A stretch of DNA of 64,000 bases from NCBI RefSeq assembly GCF_001662075.1, contig NZ_LYPL01000008.1, forward strand, positions 62,001 through 126,000, written 5' to 3'. Made by a program: the position numbers and the translations under genes. The DNA comes from Rhizobium bangladeshense (GTDB lineage: Bacteria; Pseudomonadota; Alphaproteobacteria; Rhizobiales; Rhizobiaceae). Shown piece after piece: positions 8,272 through 17,099 of the stretch. How positions within the stretch are numbered: the first letter of the stretch is position 1; every line of letters starts with the position of its first letter. Below the pieces are notes generated by a model. That model saw nothing but the letters and a program-made list of their open reading frames with translations. It was not told the origin of the DNA and made no database searches.

Positions 8272-9528
8272 TCAGGCGTAGCGGCTGACCGCAAGATCCC
8301 GCGCGTCGATCTCAGGAGTACGGGCACCGACGAGATCGCTGATAAGCCTTGCCGAACCGGTGCTCATTGTCCAGCCAAGGGTGCCGTGACCGGTATTGAG
8401 GAAGAGGCCGACGATCTTCGTCGGGCCGATGACCGGCGTGCCATCCGGTGTCATCGGGCGCAGGCCCGACCAGAAGGAGGCCTTGGATACATCGCCGCCG
8501 GGAAAGAGATCGGTGACGGAATGCTCCAGGGTGCTGCGGCGGGCGAGGCCGAGATCGTTGGTGTAGCCTGAGATTTCAGCCATGCCGCCGACGCGGATGC
8601 GGTCGCCGAGCCGGGTGATGGCGATCTTGTAGGTTTCGTCCATGACCGTCGATTCCGGCGCGCGGGAGGTGTCGGTGATCGGGACGGTGAGCGAATAGCC
8701 CTTGACCGGATAGACCGGCAGGCTGATGCCGAACGGCTTGAGCAGCAGCGGCGAATAGCTGCCGAGCGCAACCACCACCGCGTCAGCGCTCATCCGTTCG
8801 CGATCGCGATCGGTGATGACCCCGCGCACCCGGCCGGCTTCCACGTCCAGCGCCTTGATCGTCGTGCCGTAGGCGAAGCGGACGCCGAGCGCTTCGGCTT
8901 TGGCGGCCAGCGCGTTGGTGAATTTGAAACAGTCGCCGGTCTCGTCCTTCGGCGTTAAAAGGCCGCCGACGATCTTGTCGCGCACGTGCCTCAGCGCCGG
9001 TTCGACACGAATGCAGCCGTCCTGGTCCAGCACCTCATAGGGGATGCCGTCGGCAGCCAGCGCCTTGACGTCCTTGGCCGAGGCCTCGAGCTGCTGCTGC
9101 GTGCGGAACAGCTGCAGGGTTCCCTGCATGCGTTCGTCGTAGGCGATGCCGGTTTCGGTGCGAAGCTCGGCGAGCGCGATGCGGCTGTAATCGGCAAGGC
9201 GCAGCATGCGGCTCTTGTTGATCGCATAGCGCTCGGAGGTGCAGTTGGACAGCATCCTCGTCATCCAGGCGAGCATGGCCATGTCGAATTTCGGGCGCAG
9301 GATGAGCGGCGCATGTTTCATGAACAGCCATTTCATGGCCTTGGCAGGAATGCCGGGGGCGGCCCAGGGCGAGCAATAACCGAAGGAGACCTCGCCGGCA
9401 TTGGCAAAGCTCGTCTCCAGCGCCGGCCCGGATTGCCGGTCGACGACGGTAACCTCATGACCGGATTTGGCCAGCTGATAGGCGGATGTGACGCCGACGA
9501 TGCCGGCACCGAGAACGATGACTTTCAT
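8272..9528 (-). CDS. dadA: D-amino acid dehydrogenase, small subunit (FAD)
   Basis: A 418-residue flavoprotein of the DAO/DadA family. DadA oxidises D-alanine and other D-amino acids to the 2-oxo acid and ammonia, passing electrons to the respiratory chain at the inner membrane face. The FAD motif [20 protein letters not shown] is at residues 4-23, and the C-terminal signature [17 protein letters not shown] and [18 protein letters not shown] is characteristic of DadA. It lies 30 bp downstream of the alanine racemase gene, and the two form the usual L-alanine to pyruvate route. The divergent Lrp regulator at 10818 is the expected activator. Confidence 0.93.
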   Translation of the reverse strand: MKVIVLGAGIVGVTSAYQLAKSGHEVTVVDRQSGPALETSFANAGEVSFGYCSPWAAPGIPAKAMKWLFMKHAPLILRPKFDMAMLAWMTRMLSNCTSERYAINKSRMLRLADYSRIALAELRTETGIAYDERMQGTLQLFRTQQQLEASAKDVKALAADGIPYEVLDQDGCIRVEPALRHVRDKIVGGLLTPKDETGDCFKFTNALAAKAEALGVRFAYGTTIKALDVEAGRVRGVITDRDRERMSADAVVVALGSYSPLLLKPFGISLPVYPVKGYSLTVPITDTSRAPESTVMDETYKIAITRLGDRIRVGGMAEISGYTNDLGLARRSTLEHSVTDLFPGGDVSKASFWSGLRPMTPDGTPVIGPTKIVGLFLNTGHGTLGWTMSTGSARLISDLVGARTPEIDARDLAVSRYA

Positions 9529-9558
9529 GATTTCCTCAAGAACAAAGCCGGCCGGCTC

Positions 9559-10698
9559 TCAGCAATAGTGCCTGTCGTAACGATCGCCCAAACCGGTTAG
9601 TATTTCGTAAGATATCGTTCCGGCGTCGCCAGCCACGTCTTCGAGCGTCTGGTTGGGGCCAAGCACTTCGACAAGGCTGCCGAGGCTCAGCGCCCCTTCG
9701 GGCAAGGCCGTGATATCGACGGTCGCGCTATCCATCGACACGCGCCCGACGATCGGCAGACGGATGCCCTTGTGATAAACGGCGCCGCAGTCGCCGAGAC
9801 TGCGCGGCAGGCCGTCGGCGTAGCCGGCGGCAATGGTGGCAAGGCGGGTTTCGCTGCGCGTCACATGCGCGCCGCCGTAACCGATCTTGGTGCCTGGAGG
9901 TACGGTGCGCGTCTGCACGACGGCCACATCCAGCCTGACGACCGGTTCCATTGGGTTCTTGCCGCCGGCATTCGGTGCGCCGCCATAAAGGGCGATGCCC
10001 GGGCGGGCGAGCACGCCATGATAGGCATAGCCGAGAAAGACGCCGCCGGAATTGGCGAAGGAGATGTCGAAGCCAGGAAATTCATCGGCAATGCGCGCCA
10101 TCTCGGCAATCTGTTCGCCGTTCTGGCTGCTGCCCGTCTCGTCGGCGCAGGCCAGGTGACTCATAATGAACAGGATTTCGACATTGGCGCCGTCGCGGAT
10201 GGCTGCTGCCAATTCGGCTCGCTCGTCCTCGGGAAAACCGAGCCGCGACATGCCGGTGTCAAACTGCAGAACGGCCGGCAGGCTGCGCTTCAGCCGACGC
10301 GCCATCGCCGACCATTGCCGCCACTGCGCGAGCGAATTGAGAACCGGAACGATGCCGCTTTCGGCGCAGGCGAGCTCGTTGCCGGGCTGCAAGCCGTTCA
10401 GCACGAATATCTGCGCACCCTTAGCAAGGGCCGGCCGCAGCCTGACGGCCTCGACGAACTGGGCGACGAAGAAATGCCTGCAGCCCTGATCGTAGAGCGC
10501 TTGGGCGACCGGTTCGGCGCCGAGGCCATAAGCGTCGGCCTTGACGACGGCGCCCGCGCGAACCGGCGCCAGCATCGATGCAAGCTTCGAATAATTGCGG
10601 CCGAGCGCCGCAAGATCGATCGTCAGATAGCCCGTGGCTCCCGGCGTGATCGTGGCTGTGTGTGTGCGGGAAACCAAAATATCGCTATCCATGTCCAC
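9559..10698 (-). CDS. dadX: Alanine racemase, catabolic type
   Basis: A 379-residue fold-type III PLP enzyme that interconverts L- and D-alanine. The PLP lysine lies in GAVVKADAYGLGAEPVA (about residues 48-64), and the second catalytic base (Tyr) lies in the TKIGYGGAHVTR region. GRVSMDSATVDIT near residue 325 is the conserved C-terminal motif. It is the first gene of the dadX-dadA pair, 30 bp before dadA, and divergent from lrp. The operon makes the D-alanine that DadA oxidises. A cell-wall (alr) role is also possible, but the context favours catabolism. Confidence 0.92.
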   Translation of the reverse strand: MDMDSDILVSRTHTATITPGATGYLTIDLAALGRNYSKLASMLAPVRAGAVVKADAYGLGAEPVAQALYDQGCRHFFVAQFVEAVRLRPALAKGAQIFVLNGLQPGNELACAESGIVPVLNSLAQWRQWSAMARRLKRSLPAVLQFDTGMSRLGFPEDERAELAAAIRDGANVEILFIMSHLACADETGSSQNGEQIAEMARIADEFPGFDISFANSGGVFLGYAYHGVLARPGIALYGGAPNAGGKNPMEPVVRLDVAVVQTRTVPPGTKIGYGGAHVTRSETRLATIAAGYADGLPRSLGDCGAVYHKGIRLPIVGRVSMDSATVDITALPEGALSLGSLVEVLGPNQTLEDVAGDAGTISYEILTGLGDRYDRHYC

Positions 10699-10757
10699 CC
10701 CATCTCGATATCAGCAGCTTATGAAATAATGAGCGAAATTGCCGGCGATTCTGTCGT

Positions 10758-10792
10758 TGATTATTGCGCGGATTGGATATTATTTGCATAAT
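10758..10792. promoter_or_regulatory. Candidate Lrp/DadR binding region
   Basis: The 119-bp divergent interval between dadX and lrp is the most AT-rich DNA nearby. It holds TTGATTATTGC near 10758 and, 10 bp on, the dyad ATTAT-TTGC-ATAAT at 10779-10792, whose right half (GCATAATCA) mirrors the first element. This fits an Lrp/AsnC regulator binding between itself and its target operon. Site assignment is an inference. Confidence 0.4.
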
Positions 10793-10817
10793 CAGCCAAG
10801 ATGTGAAGGAAACCGTC

Positions 10818-11282
10818 ATGCCCGCCCTCGACACGGTCGACCGCAGTATCCTCAGGCTGTTGCGTCTTGACGCGCGTATGAGCAACGCCAAGCTCGCCGC
10901 CGAGATCGGTCTTTCGCCGTCGGCCTGTCTCAGACGCATCAAGATCATGGAAAAATCAGGCGTCATCCGTGGCTATACGGCGCTGGTTGACACCGGCAAC
11001 GCCGATGAGATGATCGCCGTGATCATCAACATTACCCTCGAGCGGCAGACGGAGGACCATCTCGACCGTTTCGAGGCGGCGGTCCGCCGGCATCCCGAGA
11101 TCCGCGAATGTTTTTTGATGACCGGCGGCTCCGACTACCTGTTACGCGTCGAGGTTGCCAGTGCGGGCGAGTTCGAACGGATCCACAAGGAGATCCTGTC
11201 GACTCTGCCCGGCGTCCTCAGGATCCATTCCAGCTTCTCGATCCGCAACGTTCTGGCGACGCGCACGCGGGGCAGGCGCTGA
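10818..11282 (+). CDS. Lrp/AsnC-family regulator, probable activator of dadXA
   Basis: A 154-residue Lrp-type protein from the ATG at 10818, which follows GAAGGA; an upstream in-frame start at 10764 lacks a ribosome site. The N-terminal helix-turn-helix (ARMSNAKLAAEIGLSPSACL, about residues 17-36) is followed by the RAM ligand-binding domain (about 65-145, TGGSDYLLRVEVASAGEFER). It is divergent from dadX-dadA, the arrangement of the alanine-responsive DadR regulators of proteobacteria. It probably senses alanine and activates the operon. Confidence 0.9.
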   Translation: MPALDTVDRSILRLLRLDARMSNAKLAAEIGLSPSACLRRIKIMEKSGVIRGYTALVDTGNADEMIAVIINITLERQTEDHLDRFEAAVRRHPEIRECFLMTGGSDYLLRVEVASAGEFERIHKEILSTLPGVLRIHSSFSIRNVLATRTRGRR

Positions 11283-11297
11283 ACAGCGATCCCACGC

Positions 11298-12023
11298 TCA
11301 TATCAATTCAAGCGCCGTGGCCTTGGCGACCGCTTCGCTCGTCGTGGCGACAGTCAGCTTCCGGCGTGCCGAGGCGAGATAGAGCTGCACAGCACTCACG
11401 GAAATGGACAGGCGGGCACAGATCTGCTTTGCCATTAGGCCGCCGGCCGTCATTTCAAGACATTGCAGTTCGCGGCGCGACAATTGCGGAAAATCCGCAA
11501 TCTCTCTCATGCCCGACAGCACCATGGCCCTGTCATGGAGATGGTGGGCGAGAAACTGGAGGTCGCGCATGCTGTCCATGCGGAACTGCCGCCAGTAGGC
11601 ATCGGGATGATTGGAGGTCACGGTAAACAGCGATCTCTCCCCCTGAGGTCCCCGCACCGGCAGGGTAACGCCTTGCCGGCCGACACCGAAGGCCATCGCC
11701 TCCTTGAAGAAGCCATAGGCTCGGCCTGAATCCCATTTTGATGCGGACCATTCCACGGGCAGGAAGCCGCGCCGGCCGAGGCGCACGACGGGGTCGATGC
11801 TGAAGTAGTCGCGGTCACGATATTGTTTCACCCACTCGGGCGGGTAGGTCAGCATCAGCAATGGATTGCTGTCCGCCATCCCCGAGGAGCGGGTCACATG
11901 CAGAACCATGTGCGATATCGCATAGATGTGGCGGACTTCGTCCAGCGTCGTTTCCAGATCCTGCAACGTCGGCGCTGCGGAGATCCGGTCCAGACAGTAG
12001 AAAAAACGAGAACTGCTCAGCAT
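11298..12023 (-). CDS. LuxR-type quorum-sensing regulator
   Basis: A 241-residue protein (from the ATG at 12023; an earlier in-frame ATG at 12107 would add 28 unlike residues). It has an N-terminal autoinducer-binding domain with the conserved aromatic/Asp pocket residues YPPEWVKQYRDRDYFSIDPV. The C-terminal GerE-type helix-turn-helix is LSRRELQCLEMTAGGLMAKQICARL (split here: LSRRELQCLE, then MTAGGLMAKQICARL). It lies directly downstream of the luxI-type synthase on the same strand, so the two are a cognate pair. Likely targets are the synthase itself and, by position, the gene run beginning at 13602. Convergent with lrp. Confidence 0.9.
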   Translation of the reverse strand: MLSSSRFFYCLDRISAAPTLQDLETTLDEVRHIYAISHMVLHVTRSSGMADSNPLLMLTYPPEWVKQYRDRDYFSIDPVVRLGRRGFLPVEWSASKWDSGRAYGFFKEAMAFGVGRQGVTLPVRGPQGERSLFTVTSNHPDAYWRQFRMDSMRDLQFLAHHLHDRAMVLSGMREIADFPQLSRRELQCLEMTAGGLMAKQICARLSISVSAVQLYLASARRKLTVATTSEAVAKATALELI

Positions 12024-12180
12024 GAGATGGACTCGTGGTTGCGTGATTTCATAACTGCTCGCAATGGTAACATTTCGCGGCAGCCGAGGACAGCATATTT
12101 TTAGCAACCATGGCGCGACATGAAGAACAGGTTAAAGACCGACGAGACCTATCCCATGCCGGGCGGGACAGCGACTGCGC

Positions 12181-12819
12181 TTACCGCATGCCGCCATCGA
12201 CAAGGGTTTCGGCAGGATAGCGAGAGGCTTGCTCCAGAAGTCGGGACAGGTTGGCCCGAAGTGTCCGACAATTCTCCGCCGTCACATCCCATAGTCCGAC
12301 ATACAGCTTGCCGATCTCGGGCCGGGATCGGGCAAGCGGCGTCGGCGTCCAGCCGATCCTGCGGTATACGGCGACCATCGCGACGTCATAGACGCCGACA
12401 ATGCTCTCGATACCGGTGTCGAGCGCAAGATCGCAAAGCCCTGAGAGCAGCTCCGTGGCGACTGCGCGCGATTGCTCCATGTGTCCGGAATGCGGATGAA
12501 GGCAAAAGCGGGTACATTCCCAGCTCGTCGGGCTATCGACGTCGATAGGCTGATCGAAGAAATGCCGGAACTCGCTTTTGAGCATTGTCGCTCCCGTGGT
12601 CGGCAGCAGGCGCAGCGAACCGGTCAGCGTGCCGGAAGGTCGTTGCGTGACGAGATAGACGGGATCTTCGGCCTCGTCGTAACGGTCCCTCTCCCATTGA
12701 TCCCGGACATCGACCTGCCATCCCAGCCGATCGCGAAAAACGGCGGCGCGAGCCCGAAACATCTCATCGAAAGCACGTCGATCGGTCTCGAGCATGTCTT
12801 TGGTGAGTATCCGCAACAT
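12181..12819 (-). CDS. LuxI-type acyl-homoserine-lactone synthase
   Basis: A 212-residue autoinducer synthase that joins S-adenosylmethionine to an acyl-ACP to give an acyl-homoserine lactone. The invariant residues are present: Arg, Phe and Trp in MFRARAAVFRDRLGW (near residues 20-34), the Asp in DEAEDPVYLV, Arg in GSLRLLP, and Glu/Arg in SWECTRFCLH. The ATG at 12819 follows AGGAGGG with 6-7 nt spacing. The cognate luxR-type gene follows 73-157 bp downstream, depending on its start. The acyl chain cannot be read from the sequence. Divergent from the XRE gene at 12994. Confidence 0.95.
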   Translation of the reverse strand: MLRILTKDMLETDRRAFDEMFRARAAVFRDRLGWQVDVRDQWERDRYDEAEDPVYLVTQRPSGTLTGSLRLLPTTGATMLKSEFRHFFDQPIDVDSPTSWECTRFCLHPHSGHMEQSRAVATELLSGLCDLALDTGIESIVGVYDVAMVAVYRRIGWTPTPLARSRPEIGKLYVGLWDVTAENCRTLRANLSRLLEQASRYPAETLVDGGMR

Positions 12820-12884
12820 ATCCGTCCCTCCTGACGTGCTGACGTTTCACAACAGGAGGCCGAGCGGGAGCAATCTGGATATTT

Positions 12885-12901
12885 CACCAGGTTGACCGGT
12901 G
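12885..12901. promoter_or_regulatory. Weak lux-box-like dyad upstream of luxI
   Basis: CACCAGGTTGACCGGTG is a 17-bp imperfect dyad (five of eight pairs) about 66 bp upstream of the luxI start, in the divergent interval with the XRE regulator. It has the ACC...GGT outline of lux boxes, but the match is weak. Confidence 0.25.
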
Positions 12902-12993
12902 CTTGGCTTTGCCGTCCCCTTCCATAAGAAGTTTCTGATATTCGTCGATCGGAAGCTCTTGGTAATTTGACGCAACAACGGGGAGGATTGTTG

Positions 12994-13338
12994 ATGACCC
13001 ACGACATGGCGCGCGGCAGACGTATTCGAGAGGCGATATCCCGCGGCAAGTTCCGGAAAGTTCACGCCCTGGCGGCCGAACTGGACGTGTCCGTCGCCGC
13101 CGTCTCACGCTGGCAGAATGGCGGACATACCTCGCTGGAAAGCGCCTGCGCGCTCGCCGACCTGCTGGATGTCTCCCTCGACTGGCTGCTGCTCGGGCGC
13201 GGCACGATGGACTGGCATAGGAACAGCGGGATCTCCGCCACGGAATTGCAAATGGTACTGGCGTTGCGCAACCGGTCTGCGGCAACACGCTCCAATCTCG
13301 TCGGGCTGGTCGAATCCATCCCGCCGGAGCACCCGTAA
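12994..13338 (+). CDS. Small XRE-family DNA-binding protein
   Basis: A 114-residue protein with one helix-turn-helix (about residues 10-65: VHALAAELDVSVAAVSRWQN, then ESACALADLLDVSLDWLLLG, typical of XRE proteins). The ATG at 12994 follows GGGGAGGA; a TTG nine codons earlier is less likely. It is divergent from luxI and lies just upstream of the GH15-led operon, from which it is separated by two palindromes (13365-13379 and 13402-13417). It is a plausible local repressor or coregulator of the quorum-sensing pair or the operon; no ligand domain is present. Confidence 0.82.
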   Translation: MTHDMARGRRIREAISRGKFRKVHALAAELDVSVAAVSRWQNGGHTSLESACALADLLDVSLDWLLLGRGTMDWHRNSGISATELQMVLALRNRSAATRSNLVGLVESIPPEHP

Positions 13339-13364
13339 CGCCAAGCGCAATTCTCTGGGATTTT

Positions 13365-13379
13365 TTGATCTGAGATCAA
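13365..13379. promoter_or_regulatory. Palindrome, 7-bp arms, between XRE gene and GH15 operon
   Basis: TTGATCTGAGATCAA has perfect 7-bp arms around one base, 26 bp after the XRE stop codon. It could be an operator, or a weak hairpin ending the XRE transcript. A second palindrome follows 22 bp later. Confidence 0.4.
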
Positions 13380-13401
13380 CACGTTTAGGTTGATAAAAAG
13401 C

Positions 13402-13417
13402 AGATCGTCGACGATCT
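13402..13417. promoter_or_regulatory. Perfect 16-bp palindrome upstream of GH15 operon
   Basis: AGATCGTCGACGATCT is a perfect palindrome about 185 bp upstream of the GH15 start, in an interval with no gene. Size and symmetry fit a dimeric regulator site, and the nearest candidates are the LuxR and XRE proteins encoded beside it. No -35/-10 pair is obvious around it. Confidence 0.45.
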
Positions 13418-13587
13418 TTCTAGTTAAAGGTTCAGCGGCGGCGAGGGGCGGGGCGGCGGGCGACCGGCCACCTTGCCCCTCGCCACAGAAACCTTGTGTT
13501 CACTCTCAACGCCCATTCGGCCGCAATATTTCTCCCATCCGGGTCCGGAGTATTTTCTCGATCTGGTGCCGGCAAGTCTCAACCGAT

Positions 13588-13633
13588 TTTGGAGTCAGTC
13601 AATGACAGTTGCGCTTTGGAGTCAGTCAATGAC
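13588..13633 (+). repeat. 27-bp tandem duplication covering the GH15 start site
   Basis: TTTGGAGTCAGTCAATGAC occurs at 13588-13606 and again at 13615-13633, a 27-bp period. Each copy holds GGAG, a 7-nt spacer and an ATG, so the ribosome-binding site and start codon are duplicated in frame (9 codons). Confidence 0.85.
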
Positions 13634-15032
13634 GGGTGCGAACCCGGCCCATATCGGCGCCAATGCGCCTACAGTCAAACCGAGGCCTGCCTTCGCGCAG
13701 ACCGATCTGGTCGCATTGTCGCGCTATTTTTCTCTTCTGATGATGCGCAACATCACCAGCGATGGCTATGTCATCGAGGATCCCAAATCGCCCGGCGTCT
13801 TCTCTGCCCCCGGCTGCGTCATCGCCGCACCCTCCTATCCAGCCAACACGCCTGGGGTCGACCAGGACTATGTTTTCAACTGGGTCCGCGACGGGGCCAT
13901 CACGGCAATCGAGATCGCGCTTGCCGGCTTGCTGCCTGTTCCGGGCGGAGTTTTGCCGAGCCTTGTCGACTACGTGAACTTCGCCGCGCTCTGCCAGGCG
14001 AACGCGAAGAATTCCGACACCGTCACACTTGGTCACGCCTGCTTCACCATCACCGGCGAGGTTCGTCCGTGGTCGGAGCAGAATGATGGGCCGGCCATTC
14101 AGTCGATCGCGATCCTCACCCTGTTCGATCAGCTGGATGGCGCCACGCAGACGATCGCCAAACAACTGGTCCAGGCCAACCTCGCTTATCTTCTCGAAGT
14201 TTACCAGAACAAGACCACAAATCTCTGGGAGGAATATGAAGGCTATTCGTTTTTCGCCAGAGCCGTACAGCTGCGCTTTTTCCGGGAAATTTCCACAAAC
14301 ACGATCGGTATTGCGGTGCCTGCCGGGGTGGCCGATGCCATCTCCTGGCTGGAAAGCCAGCTGGCCGCCCACTGGAACGGGCAGCTCTATGTGAGCATTC
14401 TGGATGCCGCGGAGCAAGCCGGTTATGACGCGAACATCGATATCGTCTCTTCGGTCTGCTATGGCGGGATCGAGCCGACCGATACCAAGCTTCTGGCAAC
14501 GGCGGCCATCCTGCGGCGCCAGTGGGCCGATCCTTCGTCGTCGAACTATTACCCGGTCAATGGCGCCGACGCGGCCAAAGGGCTCGGACCACTCTTCGGG
14601 CGTTATCCAGGCGACCATTACGATGGCGATGTGGCGGCTCCAGTGGTCGGCGGGCATCCCTGGGCTCTGTGCACCGCCAACTTCGCCGAGTTTCAATATC
14701 GGCTTGCCAATGCCATCGAGGCCAGCGGCGTCATCCCCCTCGATCAGTTCTCCGAACCCTTCTTCACGGAACTGGGACTTGGCGCATCCAGCAGCGCCGC
14801 GGAAGCGTCGGCTGCCCTGCGGGCTTCCTCTGACGCCATGCTGCGCGCCATCGTCTATCACAGCGATCACTATGAGCTGAGCGAACAGTTCGATGGTACC
14901 GTCGGCTACGAGAAGAGCGTCCGGAATCTGACCTGGAGCTATGCCTCCTTTCTCTCCGCAGTCAGAGCTCGCTCTGCCGCCGCCCCGGCCGCCAAGTCCA
15001 AACCCCGAAGCTCCCGCGGCCCGAGACCATGA
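13602..15032 (+). CDS. GH15 glucoamylase-like glycoside hydrolase
   Basis: A 476-residue (alpha/alpha)6-barrel protein of glycoside hydrolase family 15. The signatures are FNWVRDGAITAIEIALAG near residue 90, the general-acid region NLWEEYEGYSFFARAVQ (about 205-221) and the general-base region ELSEQFDGTVGYEKSV with LTWSYASFLSA near the C terminus (about 425-450). GH15 enzymes invert and release glucose from the non-reducing end of alpha-glucans or glucosides. There is no signal peptide, so it should be cytosolic. Start codons exist in both copies of a 27-bp repeat (13602 and 13629). It heads a same-strand run to 23466 and is the first gene after the quorum-sensing genes. Confidence 0.85.
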   Translation: MTVALWSQSMTGANPAHIGANAPTVKPRPAFAQTDLVALSRYFSLLMMRNITSDGYVIEDPKSPGVFSAPGCVIAAPSYPANTPGVDQDYVFNWVRDGAITAIEIALAGLLPVPGGVLPSLVDYVNFAALCQANAKNSDTVTLGHACFTITGEVRPWSEQNDGPAIQSIAILTLFDQLDGATQTIAKQLVQANLAYLLEVYQNKTTNLWEEYEGYSFFARAVQLRFFREISTNTIGIAVPAGVADAISWLESQLAAHWNGQLYVSILDAAEQAGYDANIDIVSSVCYGGIEPTDTKLLATAAILRRQWADPSSSNYYPVNGADAAKGLGPLFGRYPGDHYDGDVAAPVVGGHPWALCTANFAEFQYRLANAIEASGVIPLDQFSEPFFTELGLGASSSAAEASAALRASSDAMLRAIVYHSDHYELSEQFDGTVGYEKSVRNLTWSYASFLSAVRARSAAAPAAKSKPRSSRGPRP

Positions 15033-15127
15033 CGAGCTCAGGCCATCCGGCCTGAAATCTCGATTGAGTCCAGAACGCATGATCCGCAAAGCCCGATGCG
15101 GCTTTCCGGGAATAATGGAGGACCAAA

Positions 15128-16999
15128 GTGCTGTTTCCCCTCGAATCGGCGATAAGAACCGATGCCAAGACCGTCGCAGAGTCTGATGATTACGATATCG
15201 TGATCGTCGGCAGCGGCATTTCCGGAGCCATCATTGCCAAGCAGGCTGCGGAAGCGGGCAAACGTGTGCTTATCCTTGAAGCCGGAACCGGTTCCAATGT
15301 CACTCTGTCAGGCTATGACAATCTGCTGACGACTTTCTATTCGGCAGCCTCCAAGGACAACCAGTCGCCCTTTCCGCTGAATGCGAATGCGGCCATACCC
15401 CGCAGCCCGCAGCTTCGCAAGCTGCAGGCGGGGGAAACCGATAGCTCGAACTATATCGTTCAATCCGGCCCTTATGTCAGTGATACGGTATATACCCGTA
15501 TTTTCGGCGGAACGACCATGCACTGGGAGGCGAAAACGCCCCGCCTGCTTCGCTCCGATTTCAAGACGCGCACCATTTTCGGCCACGGGCTGGACTGGCC
15601 GCTGAGCTTTGAGGAAGTCGAGGAGGATTACCGCCTGGCCGAGCGGGAAATCGGCGTATCGGCGAATGTCGAAGATCAGCAATATCTCGGGCAGACCTTC
15701 CCGGACGACTATGTCTTTCCCATGCGCGGCCTGCCGCTTTCCTATCTGGATCAGCAGGTCAACAAAGGCATCGAAGGCACCAGTGTCGAACTTTACGACA
15801 AGACCTATCCCCTGAAGGTCAGGCCCTATCCGCAGGGGCGCAACGGCATACCCAACCCGGCCTATGACGGTGGGAGGGGCTACCGTCCAATCGGTGCCGT
15901 TGATACGCATCAGGTCGAAGAGGGCGGCCGGTGCCAGGGCAACACCAACTGCGTACCGCTCTGTCCCGTGCAAGCGCGCTACCACTCCGGCAAAACGCTT
16001 GCCAAGGCGTTCGCGGCAAACGGGAAGGGCGGCGAGCGGCTTGTCGAACTGCTGCCGCAGGCGGTCGCTTCGAAGGTCAACATCGATCCGGATAGCGGGA
16101 AAGTCCGTTCTCTCGAGGTGAAGATTTACAAGGACCCGGCCTCACCGGCTCACGAGACCATCACCGTCAAGGGCAAGGTTTTCGTGCTTGCGGCAGGCGC
16201 CATCGAAACCGCGCGTCTTATGCTGGCCTCCGGCCTGCGCAGCACCAGCGGTCTTGTCGGACGCAATCTGATGGACCACGCCTACCTGCTGAATTGGGCG
16301 CTGATGCCTGAGATCTGCGGCACGATGCGCGGAACCAGTTCGACGGGCGGTATCGTCGACCTGCGGGACGGCCCCTTCCGGGAAAAGCAGGCCGCCTTCG
16401 CCATCGATATCCATAACGACGGCTGGGGTTGGGCCACGGGTGCGCCGACCTCCGACCTTCTGGAACTGGTGGATGATCGCAACCTCTACGGGACCGATCT
16501 TCGGCGCGGCATGGTCGACCAGGTTTCGCGGCAGTTGCTGCTGGCGTTCATGATCGAGGTCATGCCCGTCGACAGCAACCGCATCACGGTGGATCCGCAA
16601 TATACCGATGCTCTGGGCAACATGCGGCCCATCCTGTCCTTCACGGTTCCGGAATATACCATGAAGGGCGCCGCCTATGGCCGCCAGTTTGCGCGCACCG
16701 TCTTTGCGCGCCTGGGCGCGCAGGACCATACCCATTACGACCCCAGCGATTACGGCTATGTGGCCTATGAGGGACAAGGCTATGCGATCCGCGGCGGCAA
16801 TCACCTAGCCGGCACCCATATCATGGGCACGACGAAGACCAATTCCGTCGTGGACAAAAACCAGCGCAGCTGGGACCACGAAAATCTCTATCTCGTGGGC
16901 GGCGGCAGCATGCCGACGATCGGCACGGCCAATGTCACCTTGACGCTGGCCGCCATGTGCTTCCGAAGCGGTCGCGACATTCTGAAGTCTCTGCATTAA
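15128..16999 (+). CDS. GMC-family FAD oxidoreductase (sugar/alcohol dehydrogenase large subunit type)
   Basis: A 623-residue flavoprotein starting at GTG 15128 after GGAGG. The FAD motif IVIVGSGISGAIIAKQAAEA is at residues 24-43, with the GGTTMHWEAKTPR segment near 135. A cysteine cluster CQGNTNCVPLCPVQARY near residue 275 is typical of membrane-type or multi-subunit GMC dehydrogenases. The active-site His and Asn lie in GTHIMG and GTANVTLT near the C terminus. It lacks a signal peptide. The small subunit-like protein at 18215 probably partners it. By family it would oxidise a sugar or glycoside hydroxyl; the substrate is unknown. GMC glycoside 3-dehydrogenases that work with TIM-barrel partners are a relevant precedent. 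Confidence 0.9.
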   Translation: MLFPLESAIRTDAKTVAESDDYDIVIVGSGISGAIIAKQAAEAGKRVLILEAGTGSNVTLSGYDNLLTTFYSAASKDNQSPFPLNANAAIPRSPQLRKLQAGETDSSNYIVQSGPYVSDTVYTRIFGGTTMHWEAKTPRLLRSDFKTRTIFGHGLDWPLSFEEVEEDYRLAEREIGVSANVEDQQYLGQTFPDDYVFPMRGLPLSYLDQQVNKGIEGTSVELYDKTYPLKVRPYPQGRNGIPNPAYDGGRGYRPIGAVDTHQVEEGGRCQGNTNCVPLCPVQARYHSGKTLAKAFAANGKGGERLVELLPQAVASKVNIDPDSGKVRSLEVKIYKDPASPAHETITVKGKVFVLAAGAIETARLMLASGLRSTSGLVGRNLMDHAYLLNWALMPEICGTMRGTSSTGGIVDLRDGPFREKQAAFAIDIHNDGWGWATGAPTSDLLELVDDRNLYGTDLRRGMVDQVSRQLLLAFMIEVMPVDSNRITVDPQYTDALGNMRPILSFTVPEYTMKGAAYGRQFARTVFARLGAQDHTHYDPSDYGYVAYEGQGYAIRGGNHLAGTHIMGTTKTNSVVDKNQRSWDHENLYLVGGGSMPTIGTANVTLTLAAMCFRSGRDILKSLH

Positions 17000-17099
17000 C
17001 CGAAGACCGGCATCCGCTGCGCGGAACGAACCTATGGGTTCGATGCAAGCGACACGAAGCCGGCCGGTGCACCCAACTTATCTTTCACGGAGCATGAGC

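Noticed and set aside
13626..15089. A 487-codon open frame on the minus strand.
   Set aside because: It is antisense to the GH15 gene, whose catalytic motifs are clear on the plus strand.
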